Shown here: positions 1 through 5,397 of the stretch, one piece after another
Layout: each line of letters begins with the position of its first letter
Numbering within the stretch: the stretch's first letter is position 1
Origin: Klenkia sp.
GTDB taxonomy: Bacteria; Actinomycetota; Actinomycetes; Mycobacteriales; Geodermatophilaceae
Reading direction: 5' to 3'
DNA length: 5,397 nt
Assembly (NCBI GenBank): GCA_025966215.1
Contig: JAOPVM010000175.1
Location: 1-5,397, forward strand
Program-made: the position numbers and the translations under genes
The notes under the pieces: generated by a model
Databases searched by the model: none
What the model was told of the DNA's origin: nothing
Seen by the model: the letters and a program-made list of their open reading frames with translations, nothing else

Positions 1-937
1 GCTGCGCCGGGCGATGGAGGACGACCCCACGGTCGTGCTCATGGGCGAGGACATCGGCCGGCTCGGCGGGGTCTTCCGGATCACCGACGGCCTGCAGAAG
101 GACTTCGGTGAGGCCCGGGTGGTCGACACCCCGCTCGCCGAGGCCGGCATCATCGGCACCGCCGTGGGTCTGGCGATGCGCGGCTACCGGCCGGTCTGCG
201 AGATCCAGTTCGACGGGTTCGTCTTCCCCGCCTACAACCAGATCGTCACCCAGGTCGCCAAGATCCACGCCCGCTCCCGCGGCCGGCTGCCCATGCCGAT
301 CACCATCCGGATCCCGTTCGGGGGCGGCATCGGCGCGGTCGAGCACCACAGCGAGAGCCCCGAGGCCTACTTCGCCCACACCACCGGCCTGAAGGTCGTC
401 GCGGTCTCCAACCCCGCCGACGCCTACTGGATGCTGCAGCAGTCCATCACCTGCCCCGACCCGGTGGTGTTCTTCGAGCCCAAGCGCCGGTACTGGGACA
501 AGGCCGACGTCGACCTGGACGCCCCGCCGCCGCCGCTGTTCACCTCGCGCGTGGTCCGCGCCGGGGACGACCTGACCCTGCTGGCCTACGGCCCGATGGT
601 GAAGACGGCGCTGCAGGCCGCGCAGGCCGCCGAGGACGAGGGTCGCTCCATCGAGGTCATCGACCTGCGCACGCTGTCCCCGCTGGACCTGGGCCCGGTG
701 GAGGAGTCGGTGCGCCGCACCGGGCGGTGCGTCGTGGTCCACGAGGCGCAGACCACCCTCGGGCTCGGCGCGGAGATCGCCACCCGGGTGACCGAGAGCT
801 GCTTCCACTCCCTGGAGGCCCCGGTGCTCCGGGTCGGTGGGTACGACGTCACCTACCCGCCGTCCAAGCTCGAGGAGGAGTACCTGCCCGACCTGGACCG
901 GGTGCTGGACGTGGTCGACCGAGCGATGGGGTTCTGA
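1..937 (+). CDS. bkdB: Branched-chain 2-oxoacid dehydrogenase E1 component, beta subunit (5'-truncated)
   Basis: This is the beta subunit of the thiamine-diphosphate-dependent E1, which with E1 alpha decarboxylates a branched-chain 2-oxoacid and passes the acyl group to lipoyl-E2 in the cytoplasm. The reading frame is open from base 2 (Leu-Arg-Arg-Ala before the Met at base 14). That Met is internal, because family members are about 325 residues and align upstream of it, so roughly 15-20 residues lie off the left edge. Numbering from that Met, the N-terminal pyrimidine-binding domain spans about 1-165 and the transketolase C-terminal domain about 182-300. Visible motifs are MGEDIG (10-15), PLAEAGI (E43, aligned with the Glu that activates the cofactor) and HSESPEAYFAH (112-122, with the active-site His at 112). 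The SPEAYFAH motif resembles branched-chain rather than pyruvate E1 beta, but pyruvate or mixed use cannot be excluded. The E2 gene follows after a single base. Confidence 0.9.
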   Translation, partial: LRRAMEDDPTVVLMGEDIGRLGGVFRITDGLQKDFGEARVVDTPLAEAGIIGTAVGLAMRGYRPVCEIQFDGFVFPAYNQIVTQVAKIHARSRGRLPMPITIRIPFGGGIGAVEHHSESPEAYFAHTTGLKVVAVSNPADAYWMLQQSITCPDPVVFFEPKRRYWDKADVDLDAPPPPLFTSRVVRAGDDLTLLAYGPMVKTALQAAQAAEDEGRSIEVIDLRTLSPLDLGPVEESVRRTGRCVVVHEAQTTLGLGAEIATRVTESCFHSLEAPVLRVGGYDVTYPPSKLEEEYLPDLDRVLDVVDRAMGF

Positions 938-938
938 G

Positions 939-2423
939 ATGGCCGACCTGCGTCAGTTCCAGCTCCCCGACGTCGGGGAGGGGCTGACCGAGGGGGAGAT
1001 CCTGCAGTGGCTCGTCGCCGTCGGCGACGTCGTCACCACCAACCAGCCGCTGTGCGAGGTGGAGACGGCGAAGGCCGCCGTCGAGCTGCCCTCGCCCTAC
1101 GCCGGCACCGTGGTCGAACTGCTGCACGAGCCGGGGACGACGGTCGACGTCGGCGCCCCGATCATCACCATCGACATCGGCGGGGACGCCCCGGGGGCGA
1201 CGCCCGAGGACACCCCGGCCGCCGGGCTGATCGGCGGGCCCGCGCCGGGTGGCCGGACCTCGGTGCTGGTCGGCTACGGACCGAGGAACACCGAGGCCGT
1301 CCGTCGTCCCCGGCGCTCCGGTGCGGTGACGGCGGAGAAGGCCACCGCCCCGCAGGTGCTGCCCGAGGCCGACCACGGCGGCGGGGACGACCGCCCGCCG
1401 CTGCTGGCGACCGCCCCGGACGTGCGCAGCAAGCCGGTCCGCCCCGGCGGTGTGGAGATGGGGCGCGCTGCCGAACGGCAGGCGACCGGCTCCGAGGCCG
1501 CCTCCGGGCAGGCCGTGCCCCCCGGGCGTCGGGCGCCGCGCCCGCTGGCCAAGCCGCCGGTGCGCAAGTACGCCAAGGAAGCGGGCGTCGACCTGGCCAC
1601 GGTCACCGGCACCGGGGACGGCGGGGTGATCACCCGCGCCGACGTGGACGCCGCCCGCTCCGGGTCGGCCGAGCCGGTGCAGGAGACCGTCATCGGCTTC
1701 CCGGTCGTCGACGCCGGCATCGAGGGCCGTGAGCAGCGCATCCCGATCAAGGGCGTCCGCAAGCACACCGCGGCGGCGATGGTGGCCAGTGCGTTCACCG
1801 CCCCGCACGTCACCGAGTTCCTCACCGTCGACGTCACCCGGACGATGGCGCTGCGTACCCGGCTCGCCGCCCGCCCCGAGCTCGCCGGGCTGCGGATCAG
1901 CCCGCTGCTGTTCGTCGCCAAGGCGCTGCTGCTCGCGGTGCACCGGCACCCGATGGTCAACAGCTCGTGGGACGAGGCGGCCCAGGAGATCGTGGTCAAG
2001 GACCAGGTGAACCTCGGGATCGCCGCGGCCACCCCGCGCGGGCTCGTCGTGCCCACCGTGAAGGACGCCGGCCGGCTGTCGCTGGCCGAGCTCGCCGGCG
2101 CGCTGGCCGACCTCACCGCCACCGCGCGGGAGGGCAGGACCAGCCCGGCCGCGATGTCCGGCGGCACGATCACGATCACCAACGTGGGCGTCTTCGGCGT
2201 GGACACCGGCACCCCGATCCTGAACCCCGGGGAGTCGGCGATCCTGGCCTTCGGTGCGGTCCGGGAGATGCCGTGGGTGCACAAGGGGAAGATCAAGATC
2301 CGGCAGGTCACCCAGCTGGCGTTGAGCTTCGACCACCGGGTCGTCGACGGCGAGCTCGGCTCGCGGTTCCTGGCCGACATCGGCGCCGTGCTGCACGACC
2401 CGGGCACCGCACTGGCCTTCTGA
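939..2423 (+). CDS. bkdC: Dihydrolipoyl acyltransferase, E2 component of 2-oxoacid dehydrogenase complex
   Basis: This 494-residue E2 core enzyme accepts the acyl group from E1 on a swinging lipoyl arm and transfers it to coenzyme A. A single lipoyl domain covers about 1-82, with the lipoylation site K45 in ETAKA. The peripheral subunit-binding domain is at about 200-240 (motifs VRKYAKEAGVDL and GTGDGGVITRADV). The catalytic domain covers 265-494 and ends with the DHRVVDG signature, giving catalytic H466 and D470. The linker at about 83-198 is long and Arg/Gly-rich, unlike the usual Ala-Pro linker, and contains LVGYGPR (about residues 109-115), a motif I recall in actinobacterial E2 proteins. 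I chose the ATG at 939 because the lipoyl domain begins there; the in-frame ATG at 837 would add 34 residues that merely read E1 beta sequence out of frame. The stop of E1 beta is one base upstream and only a weak G-rich ribosome binding site is seen, which suggests translational coupling. The acyl specificity is inferred from the E1 neighbour. Confidence 0.93.
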   Translation: MADLRQFQLPDVGEGLTEGEILQWLVAVGDVVTTNQPLCEVETAKAAVELPSPYAGTVVELLHEPGTTVDVGAPIITIDIGGDAPGATPEDTPAAGLIGGPAPGGRTSVLVGYGPRNTEAVRRPRRSGAVTAEKATAPQVLPEADHGGGDDRPPLLATAPDVRSKPVRPGGVEMGRAAERQATGSEAASGQAVPPGRRAPRPLAKPPVRKYAKEAGVDLATVTGTGDGGVITRADVDAARSGSAEPVQETVIGFPVVDAGIEGREQRIPIKGVRKHTAAAMVASAFTAPHVTEFLTVDVTRTMALRTRLAARPELAGLRISPLLFVAKALLLAVHRHPMVNSSWDEAAQEIVVKDQVNLGIAAATPRGLVVPTVKDAGRLSLAELAGALADLTATAREGRTSPAAMSGGTITITNVGVFGVDTGTPILNPGESAILAFGAVREMPWVHKGKIKIRQVTQLALSFDHRVVDGELGSRFLADIGAVLHDPGTALAF

Positions 2424-2432
2424 GCCGGGCCT

Positions 2433-2436
2433 AGGG
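2433..2436 (+). promoter_or_regulatory. Probable ribosome binding site of the isomerase gene
   Basis: AGGG lies seven bases before the ATG at 2444, inside the 20-base gap after the E2 stop. It is short but correctly placed and supports this start over later Met codons such as M43. No promoter-like elements fit in the gap, which favours read-through transcription from upstream. Confidence 0.5.
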
Positions 2437-2443
2437 TCGGTCG

Positions 2444-3619
2444 ATGCAGACCGAGCTGGGACCGCTGCTCGCCTTCGCCGCGCGTTCCCGGGTGCCCGAC
2501 GGGTTCGGGTACCTGGGTGCCGACGGCGAGGTCCAGGAGCGCCCCACCGAGACGTGGATCAGCGCCCGGATGACCCACGTGTTCTCCCTGGCCGCGCTGC
2601 TCGGGTCGACCGAGGCCCTGGACCTGGCCGAGCACGGGGTGCGGGCGCTCGCGGGCGGCCCGCTGCACGACGCCGAGCACGGCGGCTGGGGCGAGTCGAC
2701 CACCGGGCGGGGCAAGGCGGCCTACGTGCACGCCTTCGTGCTGCTGGCCGCCTCGAGCGCGGTCACCGCGGCCGTGCCGGGGGCCGACGACCTGCTCACC
2801 GACGCGCTCGCGGTCTGGGAGGACCGGTTCTGGGACGACGCCGAGGGCCTGGCCCGGGAGTCGTTCTCGGCCGACTGGAGCGCCGGGGAGGACTACCGGG
2901 GCGCCAACGCCAACATGCACGGCGTGGAGGCGGTGCTCGCCGCGGCCGACGCGCTGGCCGGCACCCACCCCGAGGTGACCGCCCGGCTGCGCACCCACGC
3001 GCTGCGGGCCACCGAGCGGATCGTGCACGGCTTCGCCCGGGAGGCCGACTGGCGGCTGCCCGAGCACTTCACCGCCGACTGGACCCCGCTGCCGGAGTTC
3101 AACGCCGACGCCCCGGCCGACCCGTTCCGGCCCTACGGCGTGACCGTCGGGCACCAGTTCGAGTGGTCCCGGCTGTGCCTGCACCTGGCCGCGGTGCTGG
3201 GCGACCGGGCACCGGGCTGGTTGCGCACCGACGCCGACGGGCTGTTCACCGCGGCGACCGGGCGGGGCTGGGCGGCCGACGGGCACCCCGGGTTCCCGTA
3301 CACGCTGGACTGGTCCGACCGGCCCGTCGTCGCCGCCCGGATGCACTGGGTGCTGTGCGAGGCGGTGGCGGCGGCCGCCGTCCGGCACGAGGTCACCGGT
3401 GACCCGCGGGCCGCCGGGCTGCAGCACGCCTGGGAGGCCCACGGCGACGCGCACTTCCTGGACCGCTCCACCGGCTCCTGGCACCACGAGCTGACCCCCG
3501 CCGGTGAGGTCGGGAGCGGCACCTGGACCGGCCAGCCCGACGCCTACCACCTGGCCCAGATGCTGCTGCTGCGCGACCGCGCCGTCCGCGGCAGCCTCGC
3601 CGCAGCACTCCTGCCGTAG
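2444..3619 (+). CDS. AGE-family sugar epimerase/isomerase (YihS/mannose isomerase-like)
   Basis: This 391-residue cytoplasmic protein belongs to the N-acylglucosamine 2-epimerase family, (alpha/alpha)6-barrel enzymes that interconvert aldoses with 2-epimers or ketoses. Expected active-site positions are present: R42 (ISARMTH), H159 and E162 (NANMHGVEA), H237 and E240 (GHQFEWSR) and H369 (DAYHLAQ). The H237/E240 spacing and a late His match the general acid/base pair of YihS-type aldose-ketose isomerases (H248/E251 and H383 in YihS). Other family-like stretches are KAAYVHAF (91-98) and PEHFTADWTPL (206-216). Length is normal for the family (about 390-420). Mannose-fructose isomerisation is the best guess; sulfoquinovose isomerase or a 2-epimerase remain possible, since substrate cannot be read from motifs alone. 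The ATG at 2444 has an AGGG at 2433-2436 and lies 20 bases after the E2 stop, so co-transcription with the dehydrogenase genes is likely. The downstream hairpin would end the transcript. Confidence 0.88.
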   Translation: MQTELGPLLAFAARSRVPDGFGYLGADGEVQERPTETWISARMTHVFSLAALLGSTEALDLAEHGVRALAGGPLHDAEHGGWGESTTGRGKAAYVHAFVLLAASSAVTAAVPGADDLLTDALAVWEDRFWDDAEGLARESFSADWSAGEDYRGANANMHGVEAVLAAADALAGTHPEVTARLRTHALRATERIVHGFAREADWRLPEHFTADWTPLPEFNADAPADPFRPYGVTVGHQFEWSRLCLHLAAVLGDRAPGWLRTDADGLFTAATGRGWAADGHPGFPYTLDWSDRPVVAARMHWVLCEAVAAAAVRHEVTGDPRAAGLQHAWEAHGDAHFLDRSTGSWHHELTPAGEVGSGTWTGQPDAYHLAQMLLLRDRAVRGSLAAALLP

Positions 3620-3623
3620 GACA

Positions 3624-3662
3624 CGGACGCCCCGCCTCCCACGAGGGGAGACGGGGCGTCCG
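3624..3662. terminator. Bidirectional hairpin terminator between convergent genes
   Basis: An 11-bp perfect stem (3624-3634 with 3652-3662, CGGACGCCCCG and its complement) continues after one mismatched pair (C3635/A3651) into a 5-bp stem (3636-3640 with 3646-3650), closed by a five-base loop (3641-3645). It sits five bases after the isomerase stop and 15 bases beyond the HPr stop on the other strand, so it can serve both transcripts. Neither side has a T-run. That is common for terminator-like hairpins in high-GC actinobacteria, but it means intrinsic termination is inferred rather than shown. Confidence 0.8.
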
Positions 3663-3676
3663 GCGGGGTGCTGCTG

Positions 3677-3937
3677 TTACTCGGCGTCCAGGTCGCGCTG
3701 GACCATCGCGGCGATGTCGGCCAGCACGGCCTCGTCGTCGCTGGTCACGGTGACCTCGGCGCCCTTCTTCGCGCCGAGCGTCATGATCATCAGCGGTGAG
3801 CCGGCGTCCACGGGGTTGCCCCCCGCGGTGGCCAGGGTGACGGGCACCCCGGCCTTGCCGACGGCCTCGGCGATCAGGGCGGCCGGACGGGCGTGCAGGC
3901 CGACGGCGGATCCGACGGTCACGGTCTGGCTGGGCAT
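3677..3937 (-). CDS. ptsH: Phosphocarrier protein HPr of the phosphotransferase system
   Basis: HPr is the small cytoplasmic phosphocarrier that takes phosphate from enzyme I and passes it to the EIIA domains of sugar permeases. The 86-residue product is of normal family length and consists of the HPr fold only. H15 in GLHARPAA is the phosphorylation site, with the neighbouring R17 and P18 conserved. The second signature (SPLMIMTLGAKKG, 47-59) includes S47 at the position of the regulatory Ser46 of Bacillus-type HPr; here Pro follows it, and no HPr kinase gene is in view, so regulatory phosphorylation is not supported. The start is fixed by a strong ribosome binding site just upstream. The gene lies 40 bases after the fructose permease gene on the same strand and is probably its operon partner. 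Because actinobacteria often carry one HPr for all PTS sugars, this may be the general HPr rather than a fructose-only copy. Confidence 0.95.
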   Translation of the reverse strand: MPSQTVTVGSAVGLHARPAALIAEAVGKAGVPVTLATAGGNPVDAGSPLMIMTLGAKKGAEVTVTSDDEAVLADIAAMVQRDLDAE

Positions 3938-3943
3938 GCGATG

Positions 3944-3952
3944 AGCTCCTCT
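3944..3952 (-). promoter_or_regulatory. Strong ribosome binding site of the HPr gene
   Basis: On the minus strand this reads AGAGGAGCT, with the GAGGAG core at 3946-3951, eight bases before the ATG at 3937. It is the best match to the Shine-Dalgarno consensus in the window and fixes the HPr start. It suggests HPr is translated efficiently and independently of the permease upstream. Confidence 0.8.
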
Positions 3953-3977
3953 GCGTCGAGTGTCGTCGTTGATCGTG

Positions 3978-5397
3978 TCAGGCGGAGCCGACGGCGGCAG
4001 CGTGGGTGGTCGTGCCGCTGCCCCCGACCATGGCGTCCTCGGTGGCGGCGGGCGGTGCCCCCTCCGGGGCGCGGCCGATGCTCTTGGCCAGCGTCACCGC
4101 GACGGCCCCGACCACCATCCCGATGAGGACGGCGATGACGAAGAGCAGGAAGTTGCTGATCGCGAAGAAGACGAACACACCGCCGTGCGGGGCCCGCAGC
4201 TCGATGCCGGCAGCCGCGACGATGGCGCCGGTGGTGGCGCCGCCCAGCATCATCGAGGGGATGACCCGCAGCGGGTCGGCCGCGGCGAACGGGATGGCGC
4301 CCTCGGAGATGAACGAGGCACCGAGCAGCCAGGCGGCCTTGCCGTTGTCGCGCTCGGCGGCGGTGTAGAGCTTCGGGCGGATCGCGGTGGACAGCGCCAT
4401 CGCCAGCGGCGGGACCATGCCCGCGGCCATGACGGTGGCCATGATGATCAGCGCACCGGAGCTGGCGTCGGCGGTGAGGCCGGTGGTGGCGAAGACGTAG
4501 GCGGCCTTGTTGACCGGGCCACCGAGGTCGAAGCACATCATCAGGCCCAGGATGATCCCGAGCAGCAGGGCCGAGGTGCCGGTGAGCCCGTTGAGGAAGT
4601 CGCCGAGGCCGGTGAGGGCGGCGGCGAGCGGGCGGCCGAGCAGCACGACCATGATGCCGCTGGAGATCACGGTGGCCAGCAGCGGGATGATCACGACCGG
4701 CTGCAGACCGCGCACCCCGGCGGGGAGCTTCCAGCCGGCGATCCACCTGGCCGCGAAGCCGGCGATGATGCCGCCGACCAGGCCGCCGAGGAAGCCGGCG
4801 CCGACGGTCAGGGAGACCGCGCCGACGACGAAGCCGGGGACGATGCCCGGGCGGTCGGCGATGGCGTAGGCGATGTAGCCGGCCAGGGCCGGGACCAGGA
4901 AGCCGAACGCGGCTTGACCGAGCACGGTGAACAGCGCGCCGAGGTAGCCGAGCAGCCCGTCGTTGAGCCCCTCGATCCCACCGGCGGAGGGCAGGTTGAA
5001 GACCGTGTTGTTCAGTGCCCAGTTCTGGGCGTAGCTCAGGCCGTCGGCGCTGGGGTCGCCGTTGACGATCTGGTAGCCGGCGAAGGCGAAGCCCAGTGCG
5101 ATGAGCAGCCCGCCGGCGGCGACGAACGGGATCATGTAGCTGACGCCGGTGAGCAGCCAGCGGCGGATCTCCGAGCCGGTGCTCGGGCGGCCGCCGCCAC
5201 CGCTGGTGGCGGCGGTGTCAGCGGAGCCGGAGCCGCCGGGCACGCGCCGGGCGTTCGGGTCCTGGGCGGCGGCGAGTGCCTCCCGGATCATCACCTCGGG
5301 CTCCTGGATGGCCCGCTTGGTGCCCGACTGGATCACCGGCTTGCCGGCGAACCGGTCCCGGTCCCGGACGCCCACGTCGACGGCGAAGATCACCGCG
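3978..5397 (-). CDS. fruA: PTS fructose-type permease, end of EIIB plus complete EIIC (5'-truncated)
   Basis: This membrane permease imports fructose while phosphorylating it, normally to fructose 1-phosphate. The frame is open to the right edge; the GTG at 5393 is an internal Val codon (preceded by an Ala codon), not a start. Counting from it, residues 1-43 are the end of an EIIB-Fru domain (VGVRDRDRFAGKPV, then the KRAI motif). Residues 44-75 are a Gly/Ser/Ala-rich linker, and about 80-438 are EIIC with roughly nine or ten hydrophobic segments. EIIC motifs include YMIPFVAAGG (86-95), GGPVNKAA (291-298), SEGAIPF (363-369) and APHGGVFVF (401-409). The last 30 residues form a polar Gly/Ala/Thr-rich tail. 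The EIIB phosphocysteine and any fused EIIA lie outside the window, so EIIBC and EIIABC architectures cannot be told apart. The HPr gene follows 40 bases downstream. Fructose is the family default; another hexose is possible. Confidence 0.93.
   Translation of the reverse strand, partial: AVIFAVDVGVRDRDRFAGKPVIQSGTKRAIQEPEVMIREALAAAQDPNARRVPGGSGSADTAATSGGGGRPSTGSEIRRWLLTGVSYMIPFVAAGGLLIALGFAFAGYQIVNGDPSADGLSYAQNWALNNTVFNLPSAGGIEGLNDGLLGYLGALFTVLGQAAFGFLVPALAGYIAYAIADRPGIVPGFVVGAVSLTVGAGFLGGLVGGIIAGFAARWIAGWKLPAGVRGLQPVVIIPLLATVISSGIMVVLLGRPLAAALTGLGDFLNGLTGTSALLLGIILGLMMCFDLGGPVNKAAYVFATTGLTADASSGALIIMATVMAAGMVPPLAMALSTAIRPKLYTAAERDNGKAAWLLGASFISEGAIPFAAADPLRVIPSMMLGGATTGAIVAAAGIELRAPHGGVFVFFAISNFLLFVIAVLIGMVVGAVAVTLAKSIGRAPEGAPPAATEDAMVGGSGTTTHAAAVGSA
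5191..5215. repeat. Perfect 11-bp inverted repeat within the EIIB-EIIC linker of the permease gene
   Basis: The arms 5191-5201 (CCGCCGCCACC) and 5205-5215 (GGTGGCGGCGG) are exact reverse complements around a three-base spacer. They encode residues about 60-68 of the visible permease (Thr-Ala-Ala-Thr-Ser followed by four Gly). A stable mRNA hairpin between the two domains is possible. It could equally be a by-product of adjoining Ala (GCC) and Gly (GGC) codons in a low-complexity linker. Confidence 0.55.

Noticed and set aside
14..16. ATG at 14 as the true start of the E1 beta gene
   Set aside because: The frame is open to the left edge with plausible helix residues (LRRA), and the family has about 15-20 more N-terminal residues.
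837..938. Upstream ATG at 837 as the E2 start
   Set aside because: The extra 34 residues come from the E1 beta coding region in another frame and do not resemble an E2 N-terminus; the lipoyl domain starts at the ATG at 939.
849..3550. Very long antisense open frames on the minus strand (849-2396 and 1274-3550)
   Set aside because: They oppose three well-supported genes. Their products are Arg/Gly/Pro/Ala-rich with no recognisable domain, as expected when very GC-rich coding DNA lacks stop codons on the other strand.
3504..3944. Plus-strand open frame across the isomerase end, the hairpin and the HPr gene
   Set aside because: It overlaps two supported genes and the terminator and has no domain-like sequence.
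3938..3977. Separate promoter for the HPr gene between the permease and HPr genes
   Set aside because: Only 40 bases, with a clear ribosome binding site but no convincing -10/-35 pair; co-transcription is simpler.
3919..4746. Open frames overlapping the permease gene (minus 3919-4746; plus 4006-4368 and 4507-4869)
   Set aside because: Out-of-frame or antisense shadows of the EIIC coding sequence with low-complexity products; the permease frame has clear family motifs.
5391..5393. GTG at 5393 as the permease start
   Set aside because: It falls within the EIIB domain (AVIFAVDV strand), so it is an internal Val codon of a truncated gene.
1..5397. CRISPR array, tRNA/rRNA gene, insertion sequence or phage remnant
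   Set aside because: No regularly spaced direct repeats, no RNA-gene signatures and no transposase or integrase motifs were seen; nearly all of the window is explained by metabolic genes.

Overview
The window is very GC-rich (by eye well over 65%, with G or C at nearly every third codon position). Together with actinobacterial-style protein sequences, this points to a high-GC Gram-positive actinomycete. A Geodermatophilaceae- or Pseudonocardia-like soil genus would fit, but the genus cannot be fixed from the sequence. It reads as chromosomal metabolic sequence: no transposase, integrase, phage gene, CRISPR array, tRNA or rRNA was seen.

Left half, plus strand: a 5'-truncated gene for the E1 beta subunit of a branched-chain-type 2-oxoacid dehydrogenase (bases 1-937). 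One base after its stop comes the complete E2 dihydrolipoyl acyltransferase gene (939-2423). Twenty bases further on is an AGE-family sugar epimerase/isomerase gene (2444-3619). The first two belong to one enzyme complex; the E1 alpha gene is expected just left of the window, and no E3 gene is present. The isomerase is spaced like an operon member but has no obvious tie to oxoacid oxidation.

Right half, minus strand: the 3' part of a fructose-type PTS permease gene (5397 down to 3978), covering the end of the EIIB domain and all of EIIC. Forty bases downstream is a complete gene for the phosphocarrier HPr (3937 down to 3677), preceded by a strong ribosome binding site. HPr hands phosphate to the fructose permease, so the pair forms a functional unit. 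The permease gene starts beyond the right edge.

The two transcription units converge. The 57 bases between them hold a long, nearly perfect hairpin (3624-3662) that probably ends transcription from both sides. Gene density is close to complete, and no stretch of 300 bases lacks a gene. I see no clearly new biological system. The most notable points are the isomerase attached to the dehydrogenase genes and facing the fructose PTS, the unusual inter-domain linker of E2, and a perfect 11-bp inverted repeat in the EIIB-EIIC linker of the permease gene.
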